Shown piece by piece: positions 8,362 through 16,473 of a stretch of 64,000 nt of DNA. The notes under the pieces were generated by a model, which saw only the letters and a list, made by a program, of their open reading frames with translations, ran no database searches and was not told where the DNA came from. The position numbers were made by a program, and so were the translations under genes. Every line of letters starts with the position of its first letter. The stretch's first letter is position 1. Origin of the DNA: Candidatus Zixiibacteriota bacterium (lineage in GTDB: Bacteria; Zixibacteria; MSB-5A5; GN15; FEB-12); the NCBI GenBank assembly GCA_034003725.1, contig JAVEYB010000007.1:62001-126000 (forward strand), written 5' to 3'.

Positions 8362-9768
8362 CTAATACAGTAAAGATGCCGAAAGCTTGTCGATTTTCTC
8401 CCGGAACCCACCGTCGGTAGCCATCCGCTTGGCTACCAGATCGCACGCATGGATGACCGTGGAGTGATCCCGTCCACCGAAGGCATCGCCAATCGCCTTT
8501 AGAGAATTAGGTGTCAGAGACCGGCATAGATACATTGCGACCTGGCGGGCCAGTGCGATATGGGCCGTCTTCTTCTTGGCCACCATCATTTCGCGGGCCA
8601 CACTGAAGAACTCCGATGTCTTCTGCTGAATGATCTCGATCGTGACGTGAGCCCGCTGTTCTTCGATGGCGTCGGAGAGCACCTTTCTGGTCATATCCAG
8701 GTCCACCGGTACGCCTTTAAGCGACGCATACGCAAGGACTCGGATCAGCGCTCCCTCCAGCTCCCGAATGTTGGCTTTGATCTTGTCCGCGATGAACCGC
8801 ACGACGTTGTCCGGGATTGTCTTTTTGCCCTCGGACTCCAGTTTCTTATAGAGAATGGCGGTCCGATTTTCCAGATCCGGCGCCTGCAAATCCGTGACCA
8901 GGCCCCAGCTGAAGCGGGAAAGCAGCCGATCCTCGAGGCCTCGGATATCCTTGGGAGAGCGATCGGAGGAGAGGATGATCTGCTTGCCGTTGTGGTAAAG
9001 CGCATTAAACGTGTGAAAGAACTGCTCCTGCGTGGACTCTTTACCGGTAAAAAACTGGATGTCGTCGATAATCAGGCAGTCAACTTCGCGGTACATTCGG
9101 ATGAAGTCGTTGATGGACCGATCGGAAATGGCGGAGATGAAATCGGAGGTGAATTTTTCCGAGGTTGCGTAGATGATGCGCTTCTCCGGGTATTGCCGAA
9201 GAATCTCGTTGCCGATCGCCTGAATGATGTGTGTTTTCCCCAGCCCCGTGCCGCCATAGATGTACAACGGATTGTACTTCGTGGTACCGGGCTCTTCGGC
9301 GACCGCCATTGAAGCAGCGCACGCAAACTGGTTGAAATCACCGACCACGAGCGTGTTAAAGGTATACCGGCTGTTCAAATTGTGTCCATTATTGCGGGCG
9401 ACCGCCGTCACAGGTGCGAGGGCCACCTGCAGGCCGGCGCCGTTCGAGCCTCCGGTGACCCCGTCATCGTCGGCAAATTCCAGTATAGTCTGATCTTCCG
9501 GATCGGGCTGCCCGGTGAGGACGTACACAACCTCGTACGGATGCCCGAGGACTTCATTGAATGCTTCATCTATCAGAGAGCCGAAGTGATCCTTGATCCA
9601 ATCGGCTACAAACTGATTCGGCACTGCGATTTTGAAATCGCCGTTGGTGCCCGGTTCTCCCTTCGTTGGGCGCAGCCAGGTGTTGAAGGTTTGTTCTTTC
9701 ACTCGCCGCGCCATGTAGGAAAGACAGTCTTTCCAGTGTTTGGAATTCGTTACTCGATCGTTATACAC
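8362..9768 (-). CDS. dnaA: Chromosomal replication initiator protein DnaA
   Basis: AAA+ ATPase that binds DnaA boxes and melts oriC. Domain I is seen in WKDCLSYMARRV...FNTWLRP; the AAA+ core has Walker A GGTGLGKTHIIQAIGN, Walker B CLIIDDIQFF and sensor ILSSDRSP; domain IV carries the signature GGRDHSTVIHACD. The GTG at 9768 is chosen because GGGGG lies about eight bases upstream and it leaves a normal N-terminus before domain I (468 residues). An in-frame GTG at 9810 would add 14 residues. The gene reads away from the box-rich region at 9.8-10.0 kb and is followed by dnaN and recF. Confidence 0.97.
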   Translation of the reverse strand: MYNDRVTNSKHWKDCLSYMARRVKEQTFNTWLRPTKGEPGTNGDFKIAVPNQFVADWIKDHFGSLIDEAFNEVLGHPYEVVYVLTGQPDPEDQTILEFADDDGVTGGSNGAGLQVALAPVTAVARNNGHNLNSRYTFNTLVVGDFNQFACAASMAVAEEPGTTKYNPLYIYGGTGLGKTHIIQAIGNEILRQYPEKRIIYATSEKFTSDFISAISDRSINDFIRMYREVDCLIIDDIQFFTGKESTQEQFFHTFNALYHNGKQIILSSDRSPKDIRGLEDRLLSRFSWGLVTDLQAPDLENRTAILYKKLESEGKKTIPDNVVRFIADKIKANIRELEGALIRVLAYASLKGVPVDLDMTRKVLSDAIEEQRAHVTIEIIQQKTSEFFSVAREMMVAKKKTAHIALARQVAMYLCRSLTPNSLKAIGDAFGGRDHSTVIHACDLVAKRMATDGGFREKIDKLSASLLY

Positions 9769-10182
9769 AAAACCCCCGCTCACTCGTGTATGGTGTGCCT
9801 GCGGCGGCACTGATTACGGTTTGTGAGGATAACTTCCGAATGGAAAAGGGCGTAGGATATTGTCCACATAGTTGTCAACAGCGTCGATCAGATTGAGAGG
9901 TAGTTAATCACTGAACGGAAAGTGACTAGTGCTCATTGTCCCCAGATTGTCCACACCCTATTAACATCGCATGTTCCACCCGCTAACATGCGGATAATTA
10001 GCGATCGTGTGGACAACCGTCAAGTCGTCCCCTGAAAAAAAAGTGGATTAATCTAAAACGGTTGGCAGGGCGCGTTTTACGCGACGGATCGTTAGGCGCG
10101 AGTCAAGTCGCGTATAACGCTCACGCGGTGATTTGAAAAACAGCGTCCTTTAACAGACTACCACATCAGCGAGTTATCGCGC
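9769..10182. other. Candidate chromosomal origin (oriC) upstream of dnaA
   Basis: This 414-base spacer has no gene. It contains three identical boxes TTGTCCACA, one base from the E. coli consensus and the form used in some GC-rich bacteria: 9860-9868 and 9947-9955 on the plus strand and 10008-10016 on the minus strand. Weaker sites are TTGTCAACA (9872-9880) and TTGTCCCCA (9936-9944). A perfect 8-base inverted repeat CGCATGTT/AACATGCG (9968-9992) lies between the second and third boxes, and an AT-rich stretch with an A8 run (about 10034-10058) follows the third and could be the unwinding element. The dnaA promoter must also be here. Confidence 0.62.
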
Positions 10183-11238
10183 TCACATCGACGCGATCCG
10201 CCGTGCGATCCCCTCGAACATCGCCTGCTGTGCAGCGGTCCCCGATGATGCCACCGGCTGACCGTTGTCCGCCCCCTCGCGTATGGATGTTTCCAGCGGA
10301 ATCTCTCCGAGCAAATTCACACCCAGCTTCTCCGCGAGAAATTTGCCGCCGTCGCGACCGAAAATATACTCTTTGCGACCGTCGTGTTCAAAATACGCCA
10401 TGTTCTCGACGACCCCGATCACGCGCAGTTTTGTTTTCTCGGCAAGCTTTGCAACACGTCCCGCAACATGGGTGGCTGTCGCTTGAGGTGTCGTCACGAC
10501 AAGCAGCTCGGCGGATGGGATCGCCTGCGCGATGGTGATTGTGACATCGCCCGTGCCCGGCGGCAGGTCGAGCAGAAGGAAGTCAAGCTCATCCCATACG
10601 ACATCGGTGAGAAACTGATTGATGGCTTTGTGAAGCAGCGGCCCCCGCCAAATCACCGGCTCGTCTTCATTCACGAAAAACCCCATCGATACGGCCTGAA
10701 GGGAGCCACCCCAGCGAAGAGGCACGAGCTTGTCGTCAATTTGCGTCGGCTGCCCCGTCAGCCCCAGCATGCGCGGAATCGAAAACCCGTAGACATCGGC
10801 ATCCAATAGCCCCACTTTATACCCAATTCTGGTCAGTGCCACCGCGAGGTTGGCCGTGCACGTTGATTTGCCCACTCCGCCTTTGCCGGATGATACGGCA
10901 ATGAAACGTTTCGCAAACGAGACCGGCGTATCGGCCGCTGCACCCGCGGAGCTGCGCAGTCCGAGTTTCTTCTTTAGTGCGTCGCGCTGCTGTTCAGTCA
11001 TCACATCAAACGTGACCTCCACCGAACGTACACCTTCAAGCTCCCCCACCGCCGTACGTATGTCCCCGGCAATTTTTTCCTTTAATGGGCACCCCGGCAC
11101 GGTCAACGTGACCGCGATGCTCACAGCGCCGTCATCTATATGGACAGAACGGATCATGTCGAGGTCGGTCAATGGCCGTTTCAGTTCGGGGTCCTGGATC
11201 CGGGACAAAACGTGCATTACTGCTTCGTTACCTAACAT
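10183..11238 (-). CDS. mrp: Mrp/ApbC-family Fe-S cluster carrier ATPase without the usual CxxC
   Basis: Cytoplasmic P-loop ATPase thought to bind and deliver Fe-S clusters. An N-terminal MIP18/DUF59 domain (about residues 5-85, with IQDPEL and TVPGCPLKE) precedes the ATPase domain with the deviant Walker A GKGGVGKST, the LLDADVYG segment and LLLDLPPGTGD. The CxxC pair that bridges the cluster in E. coli ApbC is absent: ENMAYFEHDGRKEYIFG has no cysteine, a variant also found in some Bacteroidetes-type Mrp proteins. The ATG at 11238 (GAGG seven bases upstream) is preferred to a GTG at 11253. It overlaps the Rrf2 gene by 11 bases, suggesting co-translation. Confidence 0.93.
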   Translation of the reverse strand: MLGNEAVMHVLSRIQDPELKRPLTDLDMIRSVHIDDGAVSIAVTLTVPGCPLKEKIAGDIRTAVGELEGVRSVEVTFDVMTEQQRDALKKKLGLRSSAGAAADTPVSFAKRFIAVSSGKGGVGKSTCTANLAVALTRIGYKVGLLDADVYGFSIPRMLGLTGQPTQIDDKLVPLRWGGSLQAVSMGFFVNEDEPVIWRGPLLHKAINQFLTDVVWDELDFLLLDLPPGTGDVTITIAQAIPSAELLVVTTPQATATHVAGRVAKLAEKTKLRVIGVVENMAYFEHDGRKEYIFGRDGGKFLAEKLGVNLLGEIPLETSIREGADNGQPVASSGTAAQQAMFEGIARRIASM

Positions 11239-11659
11239 TGATGCCTCGTTCACGGGCGTGGAAGTGAATATCGGTCAGGCGGGTCTGACGGAAGACGGCT
11301 TCCATCGCGTCCTGCGCACGGTGGTAGACGGCCTTGAGTTCGCAGCCGGGAAGGTGCATGCATTCCATGGCGCCGCGCTGGCACTCAAAAAGGTCCAGCC
11401 GCCCCTGTATGGCCTCGACAATATCGAGCAGGGTGACCGCCTGCGGCGGGCGACTCAGCCGAAGTCCCCCGCGATAGCCGCGAGCCGAAACCAGCAACCC
11501 TGCCTGCACCAGTTCGGCAACGATCTGCGGCAGATATTTTGGCGGGATTCCCTGCGCCTCGGCCACCTGTGCCGCGGTCCGGAGCCCTTCGGACGACTGC
11601 CCGAGTTCCCAAACCGCCCGGATTGCATATTCAGTCTTTTTCGTTATCATGAAATCCAA
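11228..11659 (-). CDS. Rrf2-family transcriptional regulator with three cysteines (IscR-like)
   Basis: Winged-helix regulator of 143 residues. The N-terminal KKTEYAIRAVWEL helix and the recognition region AQGIPPKYLPQIVAELVQAGL match Rrf2/IscR. Three cysteines in the order C-x6-C-x5-C (ECQRGAMECMHLPGC, about residues 92-106) match the Fe-S ligand region of IscR, so a cluster-sensing regulator is likely. The TTG at 11659 has GGAG at good spacing; an ATG three codons later is the alternative. It overlaps mrp on the same strand, which fits control of Fe-S homeostasis, probably including its own operon. Confidence 0.9.
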   Translation of the reverse strand: MDFMITKKTEYAIRAVWELGQSSEGLRTAAQVAEAQGIPPKYLPQIVAELVQAGLLVSARGYRGGLRLSRPPQAVTLLDIVEAIQGRLDLFECQRGAMECMHLPGCELKAVYHRAQDAMEAVFRQTRLTDIHFHARERGINVR

Positions 11660-11760
11660 TATAGACTCTCCCCCCGAAAATGGAAAGTCCTATCTACGAA
11701 CAAATATCTCTACCGACCCTTTCGTCGGGCTGAGGAAACGTACACACGCGCGGATGTTCG

Positions 11761-12306
11761 TTAATGCGATCCTGACGATCCCCGGTCGTGAAGCATCATA
11801 GCGCGGTGGCGCCGCGGCTTGTACCAGAGCAGGTAACCCAGAAGGAACAGCATGGCGCAGAAGATGGCAGAATCCGCGATGTTGAACGTCCACCACCGGT
11901 CGAGCTTGTACCCAAACACGTTGATATCGAAGAAGTCGACATCGATGAAGTCAACGACCTGCCGCAGACGGATACGGTCGATGACATTGCCGATCGCCCC
12001 GCCCGCAATAAACGCGAGCGCCAGCGAGAGCGCGGGTTCCTGCCGGTGATGATAGATGTAGTACAGGATAAACGGGAGGATGATCAAGGCGACCACAAGA
12101 TAATACAGCGGCGAGCCAAGCGTTGTGCCCATGGCCCCACCCTTGTTGTACACCAGTGAGAACATGAGAAAGTCGCCGATAATACGGAGGGGGGGTTCTC
12201 CAGAGAGTGCGGCCACAGCCCAGGCCTTCGTTGCCTGGTCGACAGCTACCACCAGGACAATAATCAGGACGGGCCAGATCAGCGCTGTTCGATTGTCAGC
12301 GCCCAG
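11761..12306 (-). CDS. lspA: Lipoprotein signal peptidase, probable CTG start
   Basis: Inner-membrane aspartyl peptidase that cleaves prolipoprotein signal peptides after lipidation. Catalytic motifs are GNVIDR (first Asp) and FNIADS (second Asp), with NKGGAMG and four membrane helices. The only ordinary start, GTG at 12252, would cut off the first membrane helix, although the frame continues upstream with the hydrophobic run ALIWPVLIIVL expected there. No ATG, GTG or TTG exists in that extension, but a CTG at 12306-12304 lies nine bases after a strong GAGGAGG. This gives a normal 181-residue LspA overlapping the end of dksA by 11 bases. The start is inference; the family is certain. Confidence 0.93.
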   Translation of the reverse strand: MGADNRTALIWPVLIIVLVVAVDQATKAWAVAALSGEPPLRIIGDFLMFSLVYNKGGAMGTTLGSPLYYLVVALIILPFILYYIYHHRQEPALSLALAFIAGGAIGNVIDRIRLRQVVDFIDVDFFDINVFGYKLDRWWTFNIADSAIFCAMLFLLGYLLWYKPRRHRAMMLHDRGSSGSH

Positions 12307-12682
12307 CTTTCTTTTCCTCCTCGGCCGACTTGCACTCGATACAAAGGCGGGCGTGCGGTACCGCCGTCAGGCGGGCTTTACTGATCTGCTTGCCACAGCC
12401 CTGGCATTGCCCGAAGGTGCCGTCCTTGATGCGTTTGAGCGCCATGTCGATGTGATACACCAGCCGGCCCGATTTCGACGCAAACATGAACGCCAGCTCG
12501 CGATCCATGTTATCGGTTCCCTGGTCGGCCATGTGGTAGGAGTACGACGACAGGTCGCCGGTAGCATCCCGCACCGTACTCGTAAACCGTTCGCCGTGCA
12601 GCCCCATTTCGTCGAGCAACTCCTTGCGCTTTTTCAGCAGCAGCTCTTCGAACTTGGCCAGATCTTTTTCGCTGAATGCCAT
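12296..12682 (-). CDS. dksA: DksA/TraR-family zinc-finger regulator
   Basis: A 128-residue protein with an N-terminal coiled-coil (MAFSEKDLAKFEELLLKKRKEL onwards), a coil-tip region with two aspartates (DNMDRELAF), and a C-terminal four-cysteine zinc finger CQGCGK...CIEC. DksA-type proteins bind the RNA polymerase secondary channel and, with ppGpp, adjust rRNA and amino-acid promoters. The protein is shorter than E. coli DksA and could be one of the more general TraR/DksA family proteins. It starts 15 bases after the ileS stop and overlaps lspA, so ileS-dksA-lspA is one operon. This order, with the ileS-lspA linkage, is common in bacteria. Confidence 0.88.
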   Translation of the reverse strand: MAFSEKDLAKFEELLLKKRKELLDEMGLHGERFTSTVRDATGDLSSYSYHMADQGTDNMDRELAFMFASKSGRLVYHIDMALKRIKDGTFGQCQGCGKQISKARLTAVPHARLCIECKSAEEEKKAGR

Positions 12683-12697
12683 GAGTAACCATCCCGG

Positions 12698-15600
12698 TTA
12701 TGCTTTGGTCACCGCAATAACGGCTTCCTCGCCGTTTATATTCCAGGTTTTCGCACCGTCGTGCGTATCTGCGAGGCCGTAGTCAATCCGTTCGGCCAGC
12801 GTCTCGCGCCGGATGAATTCTTCGTGCCGGCTAATCGCCGTCCTGAGACGTTCGGATGGCCGCAACGCAACCGTAATCCGGTCGGTCACTTCGAGCCCGG
12901 AGCTCTTGCGCATGTTCTGGATCTTGTTAACCATCTCGCGGGCGAAACCTTCGTCGCGAAGCTCGTCGGTCAATTCGGTTACGAGCGCGATGGTCAACGC
13001 ATTGTCGGTTTCGACGGCGTACCCCGCCCGCTCGACCCGCGTCACATCGACTTCTTCCGGAGTAAGCGCAACCCGCTCACCATCGACAGACAGTACCAGT
13101 TCGCCCGTTCGCGCAAACGCCCGCACGGCTTCGCTGGCAAGCTTCTGCACGAGCGGGGCGACAGACTTGACCTTGCCGCCGAGTTTGGGGCCCGCAGCCT
13201 TGAAATTGAGTTTGGCCGAATACGTGACGTAGCTGTCCACCTCGTCCGACTGGATGATCTGCTTGACATTTAGTTCATCACGCACGATCGGCAGATACTC
13301 CAGCAGCTGGTCGAGGTCGGACTTGCCGTGAAGCGATACCAGGAGTGTAGACAGCGGCTGACGCACTTTCAGATTGTGACGCGCCCGCGCCGCCCGTCCC
13401 ATGGATACCATCCGGCGAACCGTCTCCATCGTGTCTTCCAGAACGTCATCGATCTCGGTCCCGATCGGTTTGGGGTAGTCGCACAGGTGTACAGTCAACG
13501 GCAAGCCGTGCCGTTCACGATCGGCCCCGGCCAGCTCGCCCCAGAGCAGTTCGGAGATAAACGGGGCGATCGGCGCGCTCAACCGACAGACCCCTTCGAG
13601 CATGCGGTACAACGTCAGGTACGCCCGCATCTTCGACGGATCGTCGCCGTCCGCCCAGTACCGCCGGCGGTTGTTGCGGACATACCAGTTGGAGAGATCC
13701 TCGATCACGAATTCCTGAATCTCGCGGACCGCGCGCGTGATGTCGTATTTGTCCAGCGACCGCGTAACTTCGGTCACCGTCGTGTTGTACCGGGAGACAA
13801 TCCATCGGTCGAACCTGCTCGGTTCGCCGGACAGCGACTCCAGAAACGCATCGACTGTCTTGTCGGCCGCGGCCGCCCGCCCCGCGGTATCGTCGATATT
13901 GGCGTAAATGGCGAAAAACGAATACGTATTGCGCAGCGTGTCGAAATACTTTCGCACCACCTCGCTCAGCCCTTCGAAATCAAACTTGGTCGGCAGCCAC
14001 GGGTTGGAGGTACTGACAAGGTACCAGCGAAGCGGGTCGGCGCCGTACTGATCGACCGTTTCGAATGGGTTGACGACGTTGCCTTTGTGTTTCGACATCT
14101 TCTTGCCGACTTTGTCGAGAATGAATTCGAGCACGATCACGTTTTTGAACGGGGCGATCCCCTTGAACATGGTCGATATGGCCAGCAGCGAATAAAACCA
14201 GCCGCGGGTCTGGTCCACCGCCTCGGAAATGAAATCGGCCGGAAACTTCCGCTGGAATTCATCGATATTCTCAAACGGGTAGTGCCACTGCGCGAACGGC
14301 ATCGCTCCGGAATCAAACCAGACGTCGATCAGCTCCGGCACCCGGGTCATGCCGCCGCCGCATTCGCAGGTCAACTTGATTGCGTCGATACCGGGCCGAT
14401 GCAGGCCAAGTTCCTTGAGAGCGGCGTCAATTTCGGCCCCCGGCGTGAGGGCATGCTTTCGCAGTTCTTCGAGCGATCCGATCGCCCGCTGTTTCCCACA
14501 CGCGGGATCGTCGCAAATCCAGATCGGAAGCGGCGTCCCCCAGAAACGTTCGCGCGACAGCGCCCAGTCGACATTGTTCTCCAGCCAGTTGGCCATGCGG
14601 CCGGACCGGATCTCGTCGGGATGCCAGTTGATCGAATTGTTGTTCTCGAGCAGCCGGTCGCGAAAATCAGTCGTTTTGATATACCATGACTCACGCGCGA
14701 TATAGATCAGCGGCGAGTCACACCGCCAGCAGAACGGATAGTTGTGCTCGTACTGCTCCTTCTTGAAGAGTCTGCCGTCGGCCTTGAGATCTTTGGTGAT
14801 TTCCTTGTCGGCGTCCTTGATCCACATCCCGGCATATTTGCCCGAGTGTGGTTTGAAAATGCCGTTTGGCTCGATCGCCTGAAGGATCGGCAGATCGTGC
14901 AACTTGCCGGCTTCGTAGTCGTCGGCGCCGAACCCCGGTGCGATATGCACGATACCGGTACCGTCGTCGAGCGTGACAAAATCCGCATTGATTACAAAAA
15001 ACGCCCGGTCACGATAATCGGCGAACGTATCGAACAGCGGCTCGTATTTTCTTGATACGAACTCAGAGCCTTTGTACTTCTCGAGAATGCGAGGTTGCTC
15101 ATCGAACACCTGACCGAGAAGCGCCTCCGCCAACACCATCTTCTCCCCGTCGTGCTCGACCAGGACGTAGTCGGCATCAGCCTGCATGGCAAGGGCGGCG
15201 TTCGACGGCAGCGTCCATGGAGTAGTGGTCCACACGAGATAGGAGAAATCTCCGTCGGCCGCCTTGACTTTTACGAACACCGAGGGGTCCTGCACCATCT
15301 CGTACCCCTGCGCCACCTCGTGGCTCGACAGCGCCGTGCCGCAGCGCGGACAGTACGGGACGGTTTTGTGTCCTTTGTAGATCAATCCTTTGTCGTGCAG
15401 GAACTTGAGAATATGCCAGACCGACTCGATATAGTTGTCCGTCAGCGTAACGTAGGCATCGTCCAAATCCAGCCAGTAGCCGATTCGCCGCGTAATGCTA
15501 TTCCAGTCTTCAAGATACTTGAAAACCGACTCGCGGCACTTCCGGTTGAATTCGATGATACCGTACTCGACCACTTTCTGTTTCGAATCCAGCCCCAGCG

Positions 15601-15898
15601 CTTTCTCGACCTCAATCTCCACCGGCAGGCCGTGCGTGTCCCAACCGGCCTTCCGGTCGACCCGGTAGCCCGACATCGTCTTGTACCGGCAGATGAGATC
15701 CTTGACGGTCCGTGAAATCACGTGGTGAATACCCGGTTTGCCGTTTGCGGTCGGGGGACCCTCGTAGAAAACAAAGTGCGGGCGGTCCGCGACAGCCTTG
15801 TTGACGTGGTCGAATATTCTGCGTTCGTCCCAGAAGGCGAGGATCTTCTCCTCGGCCCCAGGCAGCGAGAAGTTGTCTTTGAGCGGGTCGAATCTCAT
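12698..15898 (-). CDS. ileS: Isoleucine--tRNA ligase (type 2, eukaryote-like)
   Basis: Class I aminoacyl-tRNA synthetase of 1066 residues that charges tRNA-Ile and edits valine. The ATP-binding HIGH motif appears as GIHH in GPPTANGKPGIHHVISR, the AGWDTHGLPVE segment follows, and the KMSKS loop is KKMSKHKGN. The length and the GIHH region match the type 2 IleS that is often resistant to mupirocin; that resistance is inferred, not shown. The C-terminal part carries the anticodon-binding and tail domains. The 230-base leader (15899-16128) shows no clear T-box or riboswitch. dksA and lspA follow on the same strand. Confidence 0.98.
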   Translation of the reverse strand: MRFDPLKDNFSLPGAEEKILAFWDERRIFDHVNKAVADRPHFVFYEGPPTANGKPGIHHVISRTVKDLICRYKTMSGYRVDRKAGWDTHGLPVEIEVEKALGLDSKQKVVEYGIIEFNRKCRESVFKYLEDWNSITRRIGYWLDLDDAYVTLTDNYIESVWHILKFLHDKGLIYKGHKTVPYCPRCGTALSSHEVAQGYEMVQDPSVFVKVKAADGDFSYLVWTTTPWTLPSNAALAMQADADYVLVEHDGEKMVLAEALLGQVFDEQPRILEKYKGSEFVSRKYEPLFDTFADYRDRAFFVINADFVTLDDGTGIVHIAPGFGADDYEAGKLHDLPILQAIEPNGIFKPHSGKYAGMWIKDADKEITKDLKADGRLFKKEQYEHNYPFCWRCDSPLIYIARESWYIKTTDFRDRLLENNNSINWHPDEIRSGRMANWLENNVDWALSRERFWGTPLPIWICDDPACGKQRAIGSLEELRKHALTPGAEIDAALKELGLHRPGIDAIKLTCECGGGMTRVPELIDVWFDSGAMPFAQWHYPFENIDEFQRKFPADFISEAVDQTRGWFYSLLAISTMFKGIAPFKNVIVLEFILDKVGKKMSKHKGNVVNPFETVDQYGADPLRWYLVSTSNPWLPTKFDFEGLSEVVRKYFDTLRNTYSFFAIYANIDDTAGRAAAADKTVDAFLESLSGEPSRFDRWIVSRYNTTVTEVTRSLDKYDITRAVREIQEFVIEDLSNWYVRNNRRRYWADGDDPSKMRAYLTLYRMLEGVCRLSAPIAPFISELLWGELAGADRERHGLPLTVHLCDYPKPIGTEIDDVLEDTMETVRRMVSMGRAARARHNLKVRQPLSTLLVSLHGKSDLDQLLEYLPIVRDELNVKQIIQSDEVDSYVTYSAKLNFKAAGPKLGGKVKSVAPLVQKLASEAVRAFARTGELVLSVDGERVALTPEEVDVTRVERAGYAVETDNALTIALVTELTDELRDEGFAREMVNKIQNMRKSSGLEVTDRITVALRPSERLRTAISRHEEFIRRETLAERIDYGLADTHDGAKTWNINGEEAVIAVTKA

Positions 15899-16128
15899 CT
15901 TCGTTTATGCCGGTTTGACGGATCTTTGTTTTGTTACAGCCTTTCAATTTAGACGGAAGGTCCGATTTTGTAAAGACAAAACGGCCGCCCCACGCGGGGG
16001 CCCTTGACAAAGTGGGTCGCTCGTGTCGATTTTAACCCGGCCCGTTCGTCGTCTCTGTGACAGCACTGGCGCATCAAGTCGAAACGTCAGTCACTCTTAT
16101 ATTTCATATTCCTCAGAAAGGACGGCTT

Positions 16129-16467
16129 ATGCCTCAGTACATGTTGCTGATTCACAACGGAGACTGGGAGGAGTTGTCCCCCGAACAAATGCAGCAGACC
16201 ATCCAGCGCTATATCGCCTGGGTGCGCACGCTCAGAGAGCAGCACAGATTCATCGCCGGCGATGAACTGAAAAACACGGGCCGTACTCTGGTCGTCAAAA
16301 ACGGGCAAATCGTCGATGGTCCGTTCACTGAAACCAAAGAGATCATCGGCGGCTATTTCATCATTGAGGCCGCCGACTACGACGAAGCCGTGGCTGTCAC
16401 CCGTGATTGTCCGACCTTCGCGCACGGCGGCTCCGTTCAGGTTCGCGAGATCAACAATCCGGGGTAG
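16129..16467 (+). CDS. DGPF-domain (YCII-related) protein, partner of the ECF42 sigma factor
   Basis: A 112-residue ferredoxin-like-fold protein beginning MPQYMLLIHNG. The defining DGPF sequence is at residues 63-66 (IVDGPFTETKEIIGGY). Proteins of this kind are typically encoded next to ECF42 sigma factors and are thought to belong to their regulon or signalling route. The ATG at 16129 has AGAAAGGA upstream and is preferred to an in-frame ATG at 16057, which would add 24 unconserved residues. The sigma factor starts six bases after the stop. The biochemical role of DGPF proteins is not established. Confidence 0.92.
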   Translation: MPQYMLLIHNGDWEELSPEQMQQTIQRYIAWVRTLREQHRFIAGDELKNTGRTLVVKNGQIVDGPFTETKEIIGGYFIIEAADYDEAVAVTRDCPTFAHGGSVQVREINNPG

Positions 16468-16473
16468 TGGCGC

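Noticed and set aside
13328-14689. Long plus-strand frame (453 codons) opposite ileS
   Set aside because: It lies wholly within the well-supported ileS gene on the other strand, has no recognisable domain, and is a codon-bias shadow.
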